A stretch of DNA of 64,000 nt, from contig NZ_JAIQDE010000025.1 of assembly GCF_020037015.1 (NCBI RefSeq), positions 1 through 64,000 of the forward strand, given 5' to 3'. Source of the DNA: Corallococcus sp. AS-1-6. GTDB taxonomy: Bacteria > Myxococcota > Myxococcia > Myxococcales > Myxococcaceae. The notes below the pieces were generated by a model. The model had not been told where the DNA came from. It searched no databases and saw only the letters and a program-made list of their open reading frames with translations. Position numbers and translations under genes: made by a program. Positions 51,649 through 59,664 of the stretch are shown piece after piece (within the stretch, counting starts at the first letter, position 1; each line of letters starts with the position of its first letter).

Positions 51649-53919
51649 TCACCGAGGGAGCGGATGCGACCGCGCCACCGGCGCCTCCTCCACCGGCCGG
51701 GGCACGCGCGGCAGGTCCACCGTGAAGGTGGCGCCCCGCCCCGGCACGCTCTCCAGGCGGATGACGCCGCCGTGCGCCTCCACCAACTGGCGGGCGATGT
51801 AGAGCCCCAGCCCGTAGCCGGCCTTCGTCCGCGCGGCGCGCTCCCGCTCGAAGCGCTCGAAGACGCGGCGCTGGGCCTCCGGCGGGATGCCCACGCCCTC
51901 GTCGCGCACCCGCAGCCGCGAGTGGTCCGCGTCCAGCGCCGACACCGTCACCGTCACCGGGTGGCCCCGGCCGAACTTCAGCGCGTTGGACAGGAGGTTG
52001 GTCACCACCCGGTCCAGGCGGATGCGGTCCCACTGCCCCACCTGCCCCTCCTCCACCTCCAGCCGCAGGTCGCAGCCCGCCTCCACCGCGGCCTCCGCGA
52101 AGCGCTCCACCACCTCGCGCGCCAGCTCCCCCAGGTCCATGGGCGCCGCGTCCAGCAGCCGCTTGCCGGAGGACAGCCGGGACAAATCCAGCAGGTTGTG
52201 CAGCAGTTGGCCCAGCCGCTGCGCCTGCCCGCGCGCCACCACCAACCCCTGACGCACCGCCTCGCCGTTTCCAGCCGCCTGCGAGCGCTGCACCTTGCTG
52301 AGCAGCAATTGCAGCGCTTGCAAGGGATTGCCCAGGTCATGCGCGGTGACGGCGATGAGGTCCACCGCCTCGCGCGCCTCGCGCAGGAGCCGCGTGTTCT
52401 CCAGGGCCAGCGCCGCGCGGCCCGCCAACTCCTCCACCAGCACCTGGTCCACCTGCGTGAAGCGGCGGTGGCCCCGGGCCGTCAGCAGCACGAAGGCGCC
52501 CAGCGTGTCGCTGCCCGCGCGCAGGGGCACCACCATGGAGGACCCGATGGCGACGCGCTCGATGAGCAGCCGGTGCTCGTCCGTCTCCGCGGAGGCCGCC
52601 AGGTCGTCCGTCTCCACGTCCACGTCCATCCGCGAGCGCCCGGTGCGCATCACCTCCCAGACGACCGGCGGCATGCCCGGGCGGGGCGGGAACCGCCGCA
52701 GGGCCTCCCACAGGCTCGCCTCGCGCTCGGGCTGCACGTGCGTCACCGCCCGGGGCCGCAGCTCGCCCGCGGGCGTGAGCAGGTAGAGGATGCAGCCGTC
52801 CGCCACCTCCGGCACCAGCAGCCGCGCCACCTCCGCCGCCGTCAGGTCCGGGTCCAGCGACTGGTGGAAGACGCGGCCGGCCTCCGCGAGCAGCTCCTGC
52901 ACCCGCTCCTGGCGCCGCTGCTCGGTGATGTCGCGCGTCACCACGGAGAAGCCCTGGGGCTCGCCGTCCTCGCCGTGCAGCGCGGTGAAGGACACCTCCG
53001 CCCAGAAGCGCGAGCCGTCCTTGCGCTGCCGCCAGCCCTCCGTGCGCAGCCGCCCCTCCTGGAGGGCCCGCGACAGGTCCCGCTCCGGCCTGCCCGCCGC
53101 CGCCTCCTCGGACGTGTAGAAGACGGAGTGGGGCCGGCCCAGGATCTCCATCTCCCCCCAGCCCTTGATGCGCTCGGCGCCCGGGTTCCAACTGGCCACC
53201 CGCCCGCGCGTGTCCAGCAGCACCAGGGCGTAGTCACGCACGCCCTCCACCAGCGCCTGGAAGCGGTGCGCGCTGGCCGCCGCCTCGCGCCGCAGCGGGT
53301 GGAGCCGGCGGTGGAGCACCCACGCCAGCACCCCCGCCACCGTCAGCCCCAGCAGGGAGGCCAGCAGCAGCAGCGCCGTCTCCCACCGGTCCACCCGCGC
53401 CGCGGACCGGTTCTCCACGGCCAGCCGCTCCTGCACCTTGCGCTCCAGGTGAGCCTGCGCCTCGCGCACCTCCCCATGGGCCCGGGCGAGCCGCTCGTGC
53501 GCCAGCCTCTGCTCCTGGGGCGTGGAGGCGGCCACGAGCGCGCGCAGGGCCGCCTCGTGCGCCTGCTCCGCGGTGCGCACCTCCCACACCAGCGCCTCGT
53601 CCTCGGGCGTATCCAGCCGCGCGGCCAGCCGGTCCGCGGTGTCCAGGAAGCGCCGCCGCGCCGGGGCCGTGTCCCGGGAGAGCGACTGCCCTCCCGCCAG
53701 CAGCGCGCTGTTGGCCAGGGACACCTTGTCGCCGAAGGCCCGCCCCAGAAGCCCCACCTCCTGCAGGTCCAGGGAGCGCTCCATCACCCGCGACCGCACG
53801 GAGGCGCGCGTGAGCAGGAGCGTCCCCACGGCCAGGACCAGCAGGACGAGCGCCACCAGGAGGCTCGCCCCGAGCCCCCACCCGTTCTCCTGTCGCGCGC
53901 GCCTGGGACCTGCCGCCAT
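51649..53919 (-). CDS. Membrane histidine kinase (CHASE3-like, PAS, GAF, HK)
   Basis: A 756-residue sensor. Two membrane helices (LLVALVLLVLAVGTLLL near 20, and LLLLASLLGLTVAGVLAWVL near 190) flank a helical periplasmic domain, CHASE3/4-helix bundle-like. A PAS domain follows (about 215-330: VEGVRDYALVLLDTRGRVAS, RKDGSRFWAEVSF), then a GAF domain (about 345-510), HisKA with VTAHDLGNPLQAL (His about 526) and HATPase_c (TNLLSNALKFGRG, RDEGVGIP, GYGLGLYIARQ). No receiver domain. GGGAAGGGA lies before the ATG. No cognate regulator is adjacent, as usual for orphan kinases here. Confidence 0.9.
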   Translation of the reverse strand: MAAGPRRARQENGWGLGASLLVALVLLVLAVGTLLLTRASVRSRVMERSLDLQEVGLLGRAFGDKVSLANSALLAGGQSLSRDTAPARRRFLDTADRLAARLDTPEDEALVWEVRTAEQAHEAALRALVAASTPQEQRLAHERLARAHGEVREAQAHLERKVQERLAVENRSAARVDRWETALLLLASLLGLTVAGVLAWVLHRRLHPLRREAAASAHRFQALVEGVRDYALVLLDTRGRVASWNPGAERIKGWGEMEILGRPHSVFYTSEEAAAGRPERDLSRALQEGRLRTEGWRQRKDGSRFWAEVSFTALHGEDGEPQGFSVVTRDITEQRRQERVQELLAEAGRVFHQSLDPDLTAAEVARLLVPEVADGCILYLLTPAGELRPRAVTHVQPEREASLWEALRRFPPRPGMPPVVWEVMRTGRSRMDVDVETDDLAASAETDEHRLLIERVAIGSSMVVPLRAGSDTLGAFVLLTARGHRRFTQVDQVLVEELAGRAALALENTRLLREAREAVDLIAVTAHDLGNPLQALQLLLSKVQRSQAAGNGEAVRQGLVVARGQAQRLGQLLHNLLDLSRLSSGKRLLDAAPMDLGELAREVVERFAEAAVEAGCDLRLEVEEGQVGQWDRIRLDRVVTNLLSNALKFGRGHPVTVTVSALDADHSRLRVRDEGVGIPPEAQRRVFERFERERAARTKAGYGLGLYIARQLVEAHGGVIRLESVPGRGATFTVDLPRVPRPVEEAPVARSHPLPR

Positions 53920-54187
53920 GCGTCCCTTCCCCGCTGGACGCACTCCATTCGCGCCTCCGCGTCCGTTCACGGTGGGGCCCTCCCTTCCTCGCGCCCACCC
54001 CCCTCCCCGGCCCGTCCGGTGTCCACCAGTGCGCGCCTCGCCGGCGGACAGGGTGGGACAGTGACGCCTTTCCGACCGCGGGAGGCCCACCAGGGCGTGC
54101 CGCCGCTTCGCGGGGAGAGGGCCGCTCCCCACCCTTGCCCCCAGGTCCGGGGACAGGTGGGGCCTTCACGGGCGGCGGGAACGGGGC

Positions 54188-56422
54188 ATGGGGCGGACGG
54201 GCGGGTGGCTGGGGTGGCTGTGGCTCCTGGGGCTGTGGGCGGCGTGCGGCCGGACGCTGCCGGAGGAAACAACCCCCTCCCGCCTGGCCTGGCGGCCCCC
54301 GCCCCTCTGCGTGCCCATGACGTGCGAGTCCCAGGGGCTGGACTGCGGCTACGCCATCGACGGGTGCGGCGGCACGCTCCACTGCGGCGAGTGCTCCGAG
54401 GACCAGGCCTGCGGCGGGGGCGGCGTGCCCAACGTCTGCGGCCCCCGGCCCTGCGTCCCCAGCACCTGCGCGGCGCGGGGCGCCACCTGCGGGCCGCTCC
54501 CGGATGGCTGCGGCGGCGTGCTCGACTGCGGCACCTGCGCGACCCCGGAGGTCTGCGGCGGCGCCGGGGTGCCCAACGCCTGCGGGCCTCCGGCGTGCGT
54601 CCCCACCACCTGCGAGGCGCTGGGCAAGGACTGCGGCCAGGTGGCGGACGGCTGCGGCGGCGTCCTGGACTGTGGCGCCTGCGGGCCGGACGAGACGTGC
54701 GGCGGAGGCGGCACCGCCAACGTGTGCGGCCGCGCGCCGTGCGTCCCCACCACCTGCGAGGCGCTGGGCAAGGACTGCGGCGCCGTGTCCGACGGCTGCG
54801 GCGGCGTCCTGGAGTGCGGCGCCTGCGGCGAGGGGCGCACCTGCGGCGCGGGCGGCGTGGCCAACGTGTGCGCCGCGTCGCCGTGCCAGCCGGGCACCTG
54901 CGCCGCGCTGGGGAAGAGCTGCGGCGAGGTGCTGGACGGCTGCGGCGGCGTCCTGGAGTGCGGCGCCTGCCAGGCCGACGCGACGTGCGGCGGCGCGGGG
55001 GAGGCCAACGTCTGCGGCGCCGGCACCTGCGTGCCCACGACCTGCGCGGCCCAGGGCGCGAACTGCGGCCGCGTGTCGGACGGCTGCGGCGCGGTGCTGG
55101 AGTGCGGCGGCTGCCTCGCGTCCGAGACCTGCGGCGGCGCGGGCGTGCCCCACGTCTGCGGCAAGGCCGCGTGCACGCCGGCCACCTGCGAGGCGCTGGG
55201 CAGGGACTGCGGCCGGGTCGCGGACGGCTGCGGCGGCACCCTGGAGTGCGGCGCGTGCGGCGAGGGGCTCACCTGCGGCGGGGGCGGCGTGCCCAACGTC
55301 TGCGCGGTCCCGGGGTGCCGGCCGGCCACCTGCGGCTTCCTGGGCGCGACGTGCGGCGCGGTGGCGGACGGCTGCGGCGGCACGCTCGACTGCGGCGCGT
55401 GCGCGGCGCCGGAGACCTGCGGCGGCACGGGCGTCCCGAACGTCTGCGCGCCTCCGGAGCCCGTCTGCGTGGACCGGGACCTGGGCAGCGCGCTGCCGGT
55501 GTCGCTGAAGGGCTCCACCGTGGAGGCCCGGGACGACCACGCCGCCTCCTGCGGGGGCGCGGGCGCTCCGGACCGGGGCTACCTGTGGACGGCGCCCCGG
55601 GCCGGCACCTTCACCTTCGACACGGCCCGCTCCGCGGTGCGGTCCGTCATCGCCGTGTACGCGGACGGCTGCGGCGGCGAGGAGCTGGCGTGCGCCACCG
55701 GCGGCATCAGCTACGGCGGCGGGGCCCGGGTGGCGGTGACGCTGACGCAGGACCAGCGGGTCCTGGTGACGGTGGACGCCGTCGCTGGCGACGCCTTCAC
55801 CCAGGGCTCCTTCGAGCTGCACATCGACGAGCTGCGCGCCACCGAGGCCGGCGCCTGCTTCGACGGCATGGACAACGACGGGGACCGCTGGGTGGACTGC
55901 GCGGACACCGAGTGCCGCGACGAGCCCCGCTGCAAGGGCCAGGGCTGCGCCCACCACGACCTGGGCAGCGCCCTGCCCGTCACCTTCCAGGGAGAGACGG
56001 CCCTCTCCGGCGACGGCTTCCAGGGCACCTGCGGCGCGCTGCTCCAGCAGGACCGCGCCCACCTGTGGACGGCGCCCCGGGCCGGCACCTTCGTCTTCGA
56101 CACCTCGCCCGGCAACGACCCGGACGCGGGCGGCCACGCCCTGTACCTCCTCACCGGCTGCCGGGGCACGGAGCTGGGCTGCTCCGCGCACCCACACCCC
56201 ACCACAAAGGGCGCCCCGGCGCTGAAGCTCACCCTGGCCCAGGGGCAGTCCGTGCTGGTGGTGGTGGACGGCATGGCCCGGCCGGACCAGGACACCCCCA
56301 TCCGCTACACCCTCCACGTCAGCGAGTGGGTGTCCTCCGAGGCCGGCCACTGCCACGACGGCGCGGACAACGACGCGGATGGCCGGGCGGACGACGCGGA
56401 CCCCGACTGCGGCGGACGTTGA
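54188..56422 (+). CDS. Lipoprotein with eight Cys-rich repeats and two PPC-like domains
   Basis: A 744-residue lipoprotein (lipobox LWAAC). From about residue 41 to 424 it has eight tandem 48-residue repeats with the pattern C-x4-TC-x3-G-x2-CG-x3-DGCGG-x-L-x-CG-x-C and a closing CGG-x-G-x-x-N-x-CG. Two similar beta-domains follow (DLGSALPV..., ending in LWTAPRAGTFTFDT and LWTAPRAGTFVFDT), each closed by a CFDGMDNDGDRWVDCADTEC or CHDGADNDADGRADDADPDC block like MopE-type metal-binding repeats. Surface or matrix role is inferred; no enzyme motif is visible. The many antisense frames across it are by-products of the repeats and GC content. Confidence 0.85.
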   Translation: MGRTGGWLGWLWLLGLWAACGRTLPEETTPSRLAWRPPPLCVPMTCESQGLDCGYAIDGCGGTLHCGECSEDQACGGGGVPNVCGPRPCVPSTCAARGATCGPLPDGCGGVLDCGTCATPEVCGGAGVPNACGPPACVPTTCEALGKDCGQVADGCGGVLDCGACGPDETCGGGGTANVCGRAPCVPTTCEALGKDCGAVSDGCGGVLECGACGEGRTCGAGGVANVCAASPCQPGTCAALGKSCGEVLDGCGGVLECGACQADATCGGAGEANVCGAGTCVPTTCAAQGANCGRVSDGCGAVLECGGCLASETCGGAGVPHVCGKAACTPATCEALGRDCGRVADGCGGTLECGACGEGLTCGGGGVPNVCAVPGCRPATCGFLGATCGAVADGCGGTLDCGACAAPETCGGTGVPNVCAPPEPVCVDRDLGSALPVSLKGSTVEARDDHAASCGGAGAPDRGYLWTAPRAGTFTFDTARSAVRSVIAVYADGCGGEELACATGGISYGGGARVAVTLTQDQRVLVTVDAVAGDAFTQGSFELHIDELRATEAGACFDGMDNDGDRWVDCADTECRDEPRCKGQGCAHHDLGSALPVTFQGETALSGDGFQGTCGALLQQDRAHLWTAPRAGTFVFDTSPGNDPDAGGHALYLLTGCRGTELGCSAHPHPTTKGAPALKLTLAQGQSVLVVVDGMARPDQDTPIRYTLHVSEWVSSEAGHCHDGADNDADGRADDADPDCGGR
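54308..55459 (+). repeat. Eight tandem 144-bp coding repeats
   Basis: Eight direct repeats of 144 bp, each one protein repeat, in the lipoprotein gene. Repeats 3 and 4 are the most alike (both CVPTTCEALGKDCG...). Divergence among copies is mostly in the loop residues, not the Cys. Confidence 0.8.
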
Positions 56423-56569
56423 CGCGTCGTGCCACAACCGGCGCTCCACACCCACCTTCTCAGTCCATGTGAGGTGCTACGCAACTGATCGACGGCCGTT
56501 GCGATAATCCCGGCAAGTCGTTCGCAGCCCCTTTCCTTCATTCCTCGAACTCCGACGAGGGAGCCCCAC

Positions 56570-57583
56570 ATGAGCTTCATCGACCGCGCCCGCAGTGCCG
56601 TCACCAACACCCTCCGCCACGTCCAGCAGGACCCCATCAAGGCGGCGAAGGACATCGGGACGCAGGCGAAGAAGGGCTACGACACCTTCACGAAGGTGAA
56701 GACGGCCGTGAAGGACGGCTTCGACAACGTCAAGAGCCTGAAGACGGACGGCTTCAAGGCGACGCTGAAGGGCAACGTCGACAAGATGGTCTCCAAGGCC
56801 ATGGACCCGAAGACCAAGCTCGACCTCAAGGGCAAGCTGGGCATCGCGGGCAAGGCCTTCGGCACCATCACCAGCGCCGCGAAGCTGGTGGGCCAGGCGG
56901 GCACGGCCATCAGCGACGTGCGCAACGCCGTGCGCTCCGGCAGCAGCGAGGACTGGAACAAGGCGCTGGGCTCCGTCGCCACCGCGGGCAAGACCGCGGT
57001 CAGCACCGTCAAGGGCGGCCTGGAGATTGCCCGCGACGTGAACAAGTTCGGCAGCGCGTACAAGGCCGCCAGCAGCGCCTTCAAGGCCGCGGTCCCGGGC
57101 GCCGGCCCCAAGCTGGCCCGCGCCGCCGCCGGTGCCGCCGCCAAGGCCGCCTTCGAGGGTGGCGCTTCCTCCGCCATCAAGAGCGGCGTGCGCTCCGCGC
57201 TGAAGACCGCCGTCAGCGAGAGCGGCGTGGCCCTGAAGGCCGTCACCGGCACCGCGACCCGCGCCGCCGCCAAGGCCGCGCTGGCCGAGGGTGGCAAGGC
57301 CGCCGCCAAGGCCGGTGCGACCGCCGCCGCCCGCGCCGCCGGGGGCACCCTGGCCAAGGCCGCCGGCCGCTTCGCCCCGGGCGCGAACATCGCCATCGCC
57401 GCCTTCGACACGGCGAACGCGGTCTCCACCCTGCGCGACCCGAACGCCAGCACCACCGCGAAGGTCACGGGCGTCATCACCGCCGTGGGCTCCATCGCCG
57501 CCGCCACCAACATCCCGGTGGTCAGCCAGGTGGGCGCCGCCGTCTCCGCCGTCTCCAGCTTCGTCGGCGGCCTGTTCGGCTAG
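56570..57583 (+). CDS. Ala/Lys-rich helical protein with glycine-zipper-like C-terminus
   Basis: A 337-residue protein of unknown family. N-terminal 120 residues are Lys-rich amphipathic helices (HVQQDPIKAAKDIGTQAKKG, TKLDLKGKLGIAGKAFGTI). The middle is Ala/Lys-rich. The last 80 residues are apolar (FAPGANIAIAAFDTANAV, TAKVTGVITAVGSIAAATN, AAVSAVSSFVGGLFG) and could insert in membranes. No signal peptide. It resembles pore-forming or secreted-effector proteins only in composition. GAGGGAG precedes the ATG and a strong terminator follows, so it is well expressed alone. Confidence 0.6.
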   Translation: MSFIDRARSAVTNTLRHVQQDPIKAAKDIGTQAKKGYDTFTKVKTAVKDGFDNVKSLKTDGFKATLKGNVDKMVSKAMDPKTKLDLKGKLGIAGKAFGTITSAAKLVGQAGTAISDVRNAVRSGSSEDWNKALGSVATAGKTAVSTVKGGLEIARDVNKFGSAYKAASSAFKAAVPGAGPKLARAAAGAAAKAAFEGGASSAIKSGVRSALKTAVSESGVALKAVTGTATRAAAKAALAEGGKAAAKAGATAAARAAGGTLAKAAGRFAPGANIAIAAFDTANAVSTLRDPNASTTAKVTGVITAVGSIAAATNIPVVSQVGAAVSAVSSFVGGLFG

Positions 57584-57606
57584 AAGCCGGTGAAGTGACG
57601 CAACGG

Positions 57607-57629
57607 CCCCGGGCGGAGAACGCCCGGGG
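57607..57629 (+). terminator. Intrinsic terminator after the helical protein gene
   Basis: CCCCGGGCG and CGCCCGGGG around GAGAA, followed by a second GGGGATGTCCCC hairpin and TTTT (57647-57650). Confidence 0.7.
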
Positions 57630-57733
57630 ATGTCCCCGGGGGGTCCTTTTCTGGTAGGCACCGTGGCCGTGTGAGACGCGCACGCTTCAATCCCCTCTGG
57701 GACCACGGTCGCTACCTGCCAGGAGGCCCTCCG

Positions 57734-58942
57734 GTGGCCACGAAGAAGACCCCCCCCGCGAAGCCCGCCGCCCCCGCCGCCAAGGCGCCCGGCACGGCCC
57801 CCGCCCCGGCGAAGCCGGCGAAGTCCGCCGCCGCCCCATCCCAGTCCCCGGCCACTCCCAAGCCCCCGGAAGCGCCCGCCGCCCCGGCGCAGGCCCCCGT
57901 GCACCAGTTGGTGCAGCGGCTGCCGGTGGCGCCCGGCCTGGGCCACCAGGCGGACCTGCCGGAGGTGAAGGCCCCGTCGCTGGAGAACCTGAACATCCGC
58001 GTGCCCCAGGGCGAGGACCTCACGGAGGAGGACCTGCTGGAGCGCTTCCACGAGCTGGCCCGCGCGAAGGCGCAGGTCCGCGAGCGCGCGGAGGGCGAGG
58101 CGCTGGCCATGGGCGACGACGTCCGGCTGGACATCCTGGGCTACGCCAACGGCCGCCTCATCCCGCTGAGCACCCGCATGGGCTACTGGATGGAGCTGGC
58201 CCCCCAGGTGATGCTGCCCGGCTTCGCGGAGGTCATCGCGGAGGCCAGCGTGGGTGACAGCGTGGAGGTGGGGCTGGTGCTGCCGGACAACTACCCGGCG
58301 GAGCAGCTCCGCGGCATGCCGGCGCGCTTCCTGGTGGACGTGCGCGCCGCGCGCGAGGTGCGCATGCCCGACACGGAGTCGGACGCGTTCCTCCAGCAGT
58401 TGGGCCGCGGCTCCACCCACGAGGAGGTCATGAGCTCCATCGTGGAGGAGCTGGAGGGCGAGATGGCCGACATGCTCTGGGTGGACGCGCGCAACCGGGC
58501 GCTGGACGAAATCGTCGCCCGCGCCGGCGTCACCGTGCCCAAGCCGCTGGTGGACGAGGAGATCCGCCGCCGCTGGCACCAGGCGGAGGGCGAGGTGCTG
58601 GCCCAGAAGTTCTTCAGCCTGGAGGAGCAGCAGGAGGCGCTGGACGGCTGGCTGCACCACCCGGGCATCCGCGACGACGTGGAGCGCCGCCTCAAGATCG
58701 CCCTGGTGCTCCGCGCCATCGCGCAGCGGGACAAGCTCCAGCTCACGCCGCAGTACGCGCTGGAGCTGCTCAAGGAGTCCTCGGAGCCCTTCGGCATCAC
58801 CGAGGCCCAACTGCGCGAGTCCATGCTGGACCCGGCCGCGTCCGCGCAGATGATGGACGTCGCGTGGCACCTGCTCGCCGTGGAGCACGTGATGACGCAG
58901 GCGAAGGTCACCTTCGAGGGCGCCGAGGCGGCGCTCGCCTGA
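57734..58942 (+). CDS. Trigger factor-like chaperone without ribosome-binding domain
   Basis: A 402-residue protein. GTG start chosen for AGGAGG 7 bases before. Residues 1-75 are Lys/Ala/Pro-rich and disordered. A trigger-factor-like PPIase domain follows at about 130-210 (GDDVRLDILGYANGRLIPLS, LPGFAEVIAEASVGDSVEVG, LPDNYPAEQLRGMPARFLVD), then a C-terminal helical chaperone domain (LLERFHELARAKAQ nearby, RRRWHQAEGEVLAQ, LKESSEPFGITEAQL). The N-terminal ribosome-docking domain and its GFRxGxxP motif are missing, so it probably does not act at the ribosome tunnel. It may be a free cytosolic or specialised chaperone. Ordinary trigger factor is presumably elsewhere. Confidence 0.75.
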   Translation: MATKKTPPAKPAAPAAKAPGTAPAPAKPAKSAAAPSQSPATPKPPEAPAAPAQAPVHQLVQRLPVAPGLGHQADLPEVKAPSLENLNIRVPQGEDLTEEDLLERFHELARAKAQVRERAEGEALAMGDDVRLDILGYANGRLIPLSTRMGYWMELAPQVMLPGFAEVIAEASVGDSVEVGLVLPDNYPAEQLRGMPARFLVDVRAAREVRMPDTESDAFLQQLGRGSTHEEVMSSIVEELEGEMADMLWVDARNRALDEIVARAGVTVPKPLVDEEIRRRWHQAEGEVLAQKFFSLEEQQEALDGWLHHPGIRDDVERRLKIALVLRAIAQRDKLQLTPQYALELLKESSEPFGITEAQLRESMLDPAASAQMMDVAWHLLAVEHVMTQAKVTFEGAEAALA

Positions 58943-58951
58943 GGGGCCCGG

Positions 58952-59452
58952 CTACCCCGCCGGGTTCTTGGGCGCGGGCTGCGGCTGCCCGGGCGCGATG
59001 AAGGCCCCGGTCGCGGGGTCGACCTGCCAGGCCGAGTACTGGTGCGTGAGCACGTCGCGCACCTGCCCCTGCTCGTAGCAGACCGAGTACACGACGAAGA
59101 CCTCGTTGATGAAGTTGGGCCGGCCGTAGCGGTAGCAGTCCTGGTCGCCCTTCTTCTGGAGCGTGAGCGGGTGGCCCAGCAGGCCCCCCACCTCCTGGGT
59201 CGTCATCCCCGCGCGCAGCACCTTGATGCCGTGCGGCGTGACGACGGAGAAGGACGTCCCGTTGGCGCGCCAGAGGCCCACGAAGCCCAGGGCCAGCACC
59301 ACCGGCACCGCCGCAGCCACGAACCAGGTGAAGGTGAAGCGGTGGGACTTCTTCTGGGACCCTTCGCGGAAGGCCGTGAACAGGGCGTCCGGGGACGTGT
59401 CCGCCGGGGCGCCGTCCGGGGTGACCGGGAAGGGGGGGTTGGGAGTGCTCAC
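58952..59452 (-). CDS. Hypothetical single-pass membrane protein, BamE/SmpA-like
   Basis: About 166 residues: a disordered 40-residue N-terminus, one membrane helix (FTWFVAAAVPVVLALGFVGL), and a small beta domain with VLRAGMTTQEVGGLLGHPLTL, which resembles the SmpA/OmlA (BamE) fold start 'GMTxxxVxxLLGxP', and two Cys. No lipobox. The GTG start overlaps an AAGAAGG tract, so the exact start is uncertain. It is convergent with the trigger-factor-like gene. Confidence 0.6.
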   Translation of the reverse strand: MSTPNPPFPVTPDGAPADTSPDALFTAFREGSQKKSHRFTFTWFVAAAVPVVLALGFVGLWRANGTSFSVVTPHGIKVLRAGMTTQEVGGLLGHPLTLQKKGDQDCYRYGRPNFINEVFVVYSVCYEQGQVRDVLTHQYSAWQVDPATGAFIAPGQPQPAPKNPAG

Positions 59453-59664
59453 CCTTCTTGAATGCCGTCACTGCCCGCCGGATTCAAGCGATGGACTGCC
59501 GGGGAGTCCACAGCCCGCACGCCTCGCCGGCCACTGACGGGGTCGTCCAGGGTGGGATACGCCCGGATGTCCGGTTCCGGTCCAGACGTGCGAGTTCACA
59601 ATCCGCGCGGTGCGGGGCTGCTAGAGGGCACACCCTGAGAAACACCTCGGAGGAGTCACACATC

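Noticed and set aside
53234-56455. A 1073-codon antisense frame over the Cys-repeat lipoprotein
   Set aside because: Its regularity mirrors the 144-bp repeats on the other strand. Sense-strand Cys conservation and the lipobox mark the plus gene as real.
51664-56472. A 1602-codon plus frame across the histidine kinase and repeat lipoprotein
   Set aside because: It is a by-product of high-GC antisense and offset frames: low-complexity Arg/His/Gln/Pro text with no domains.
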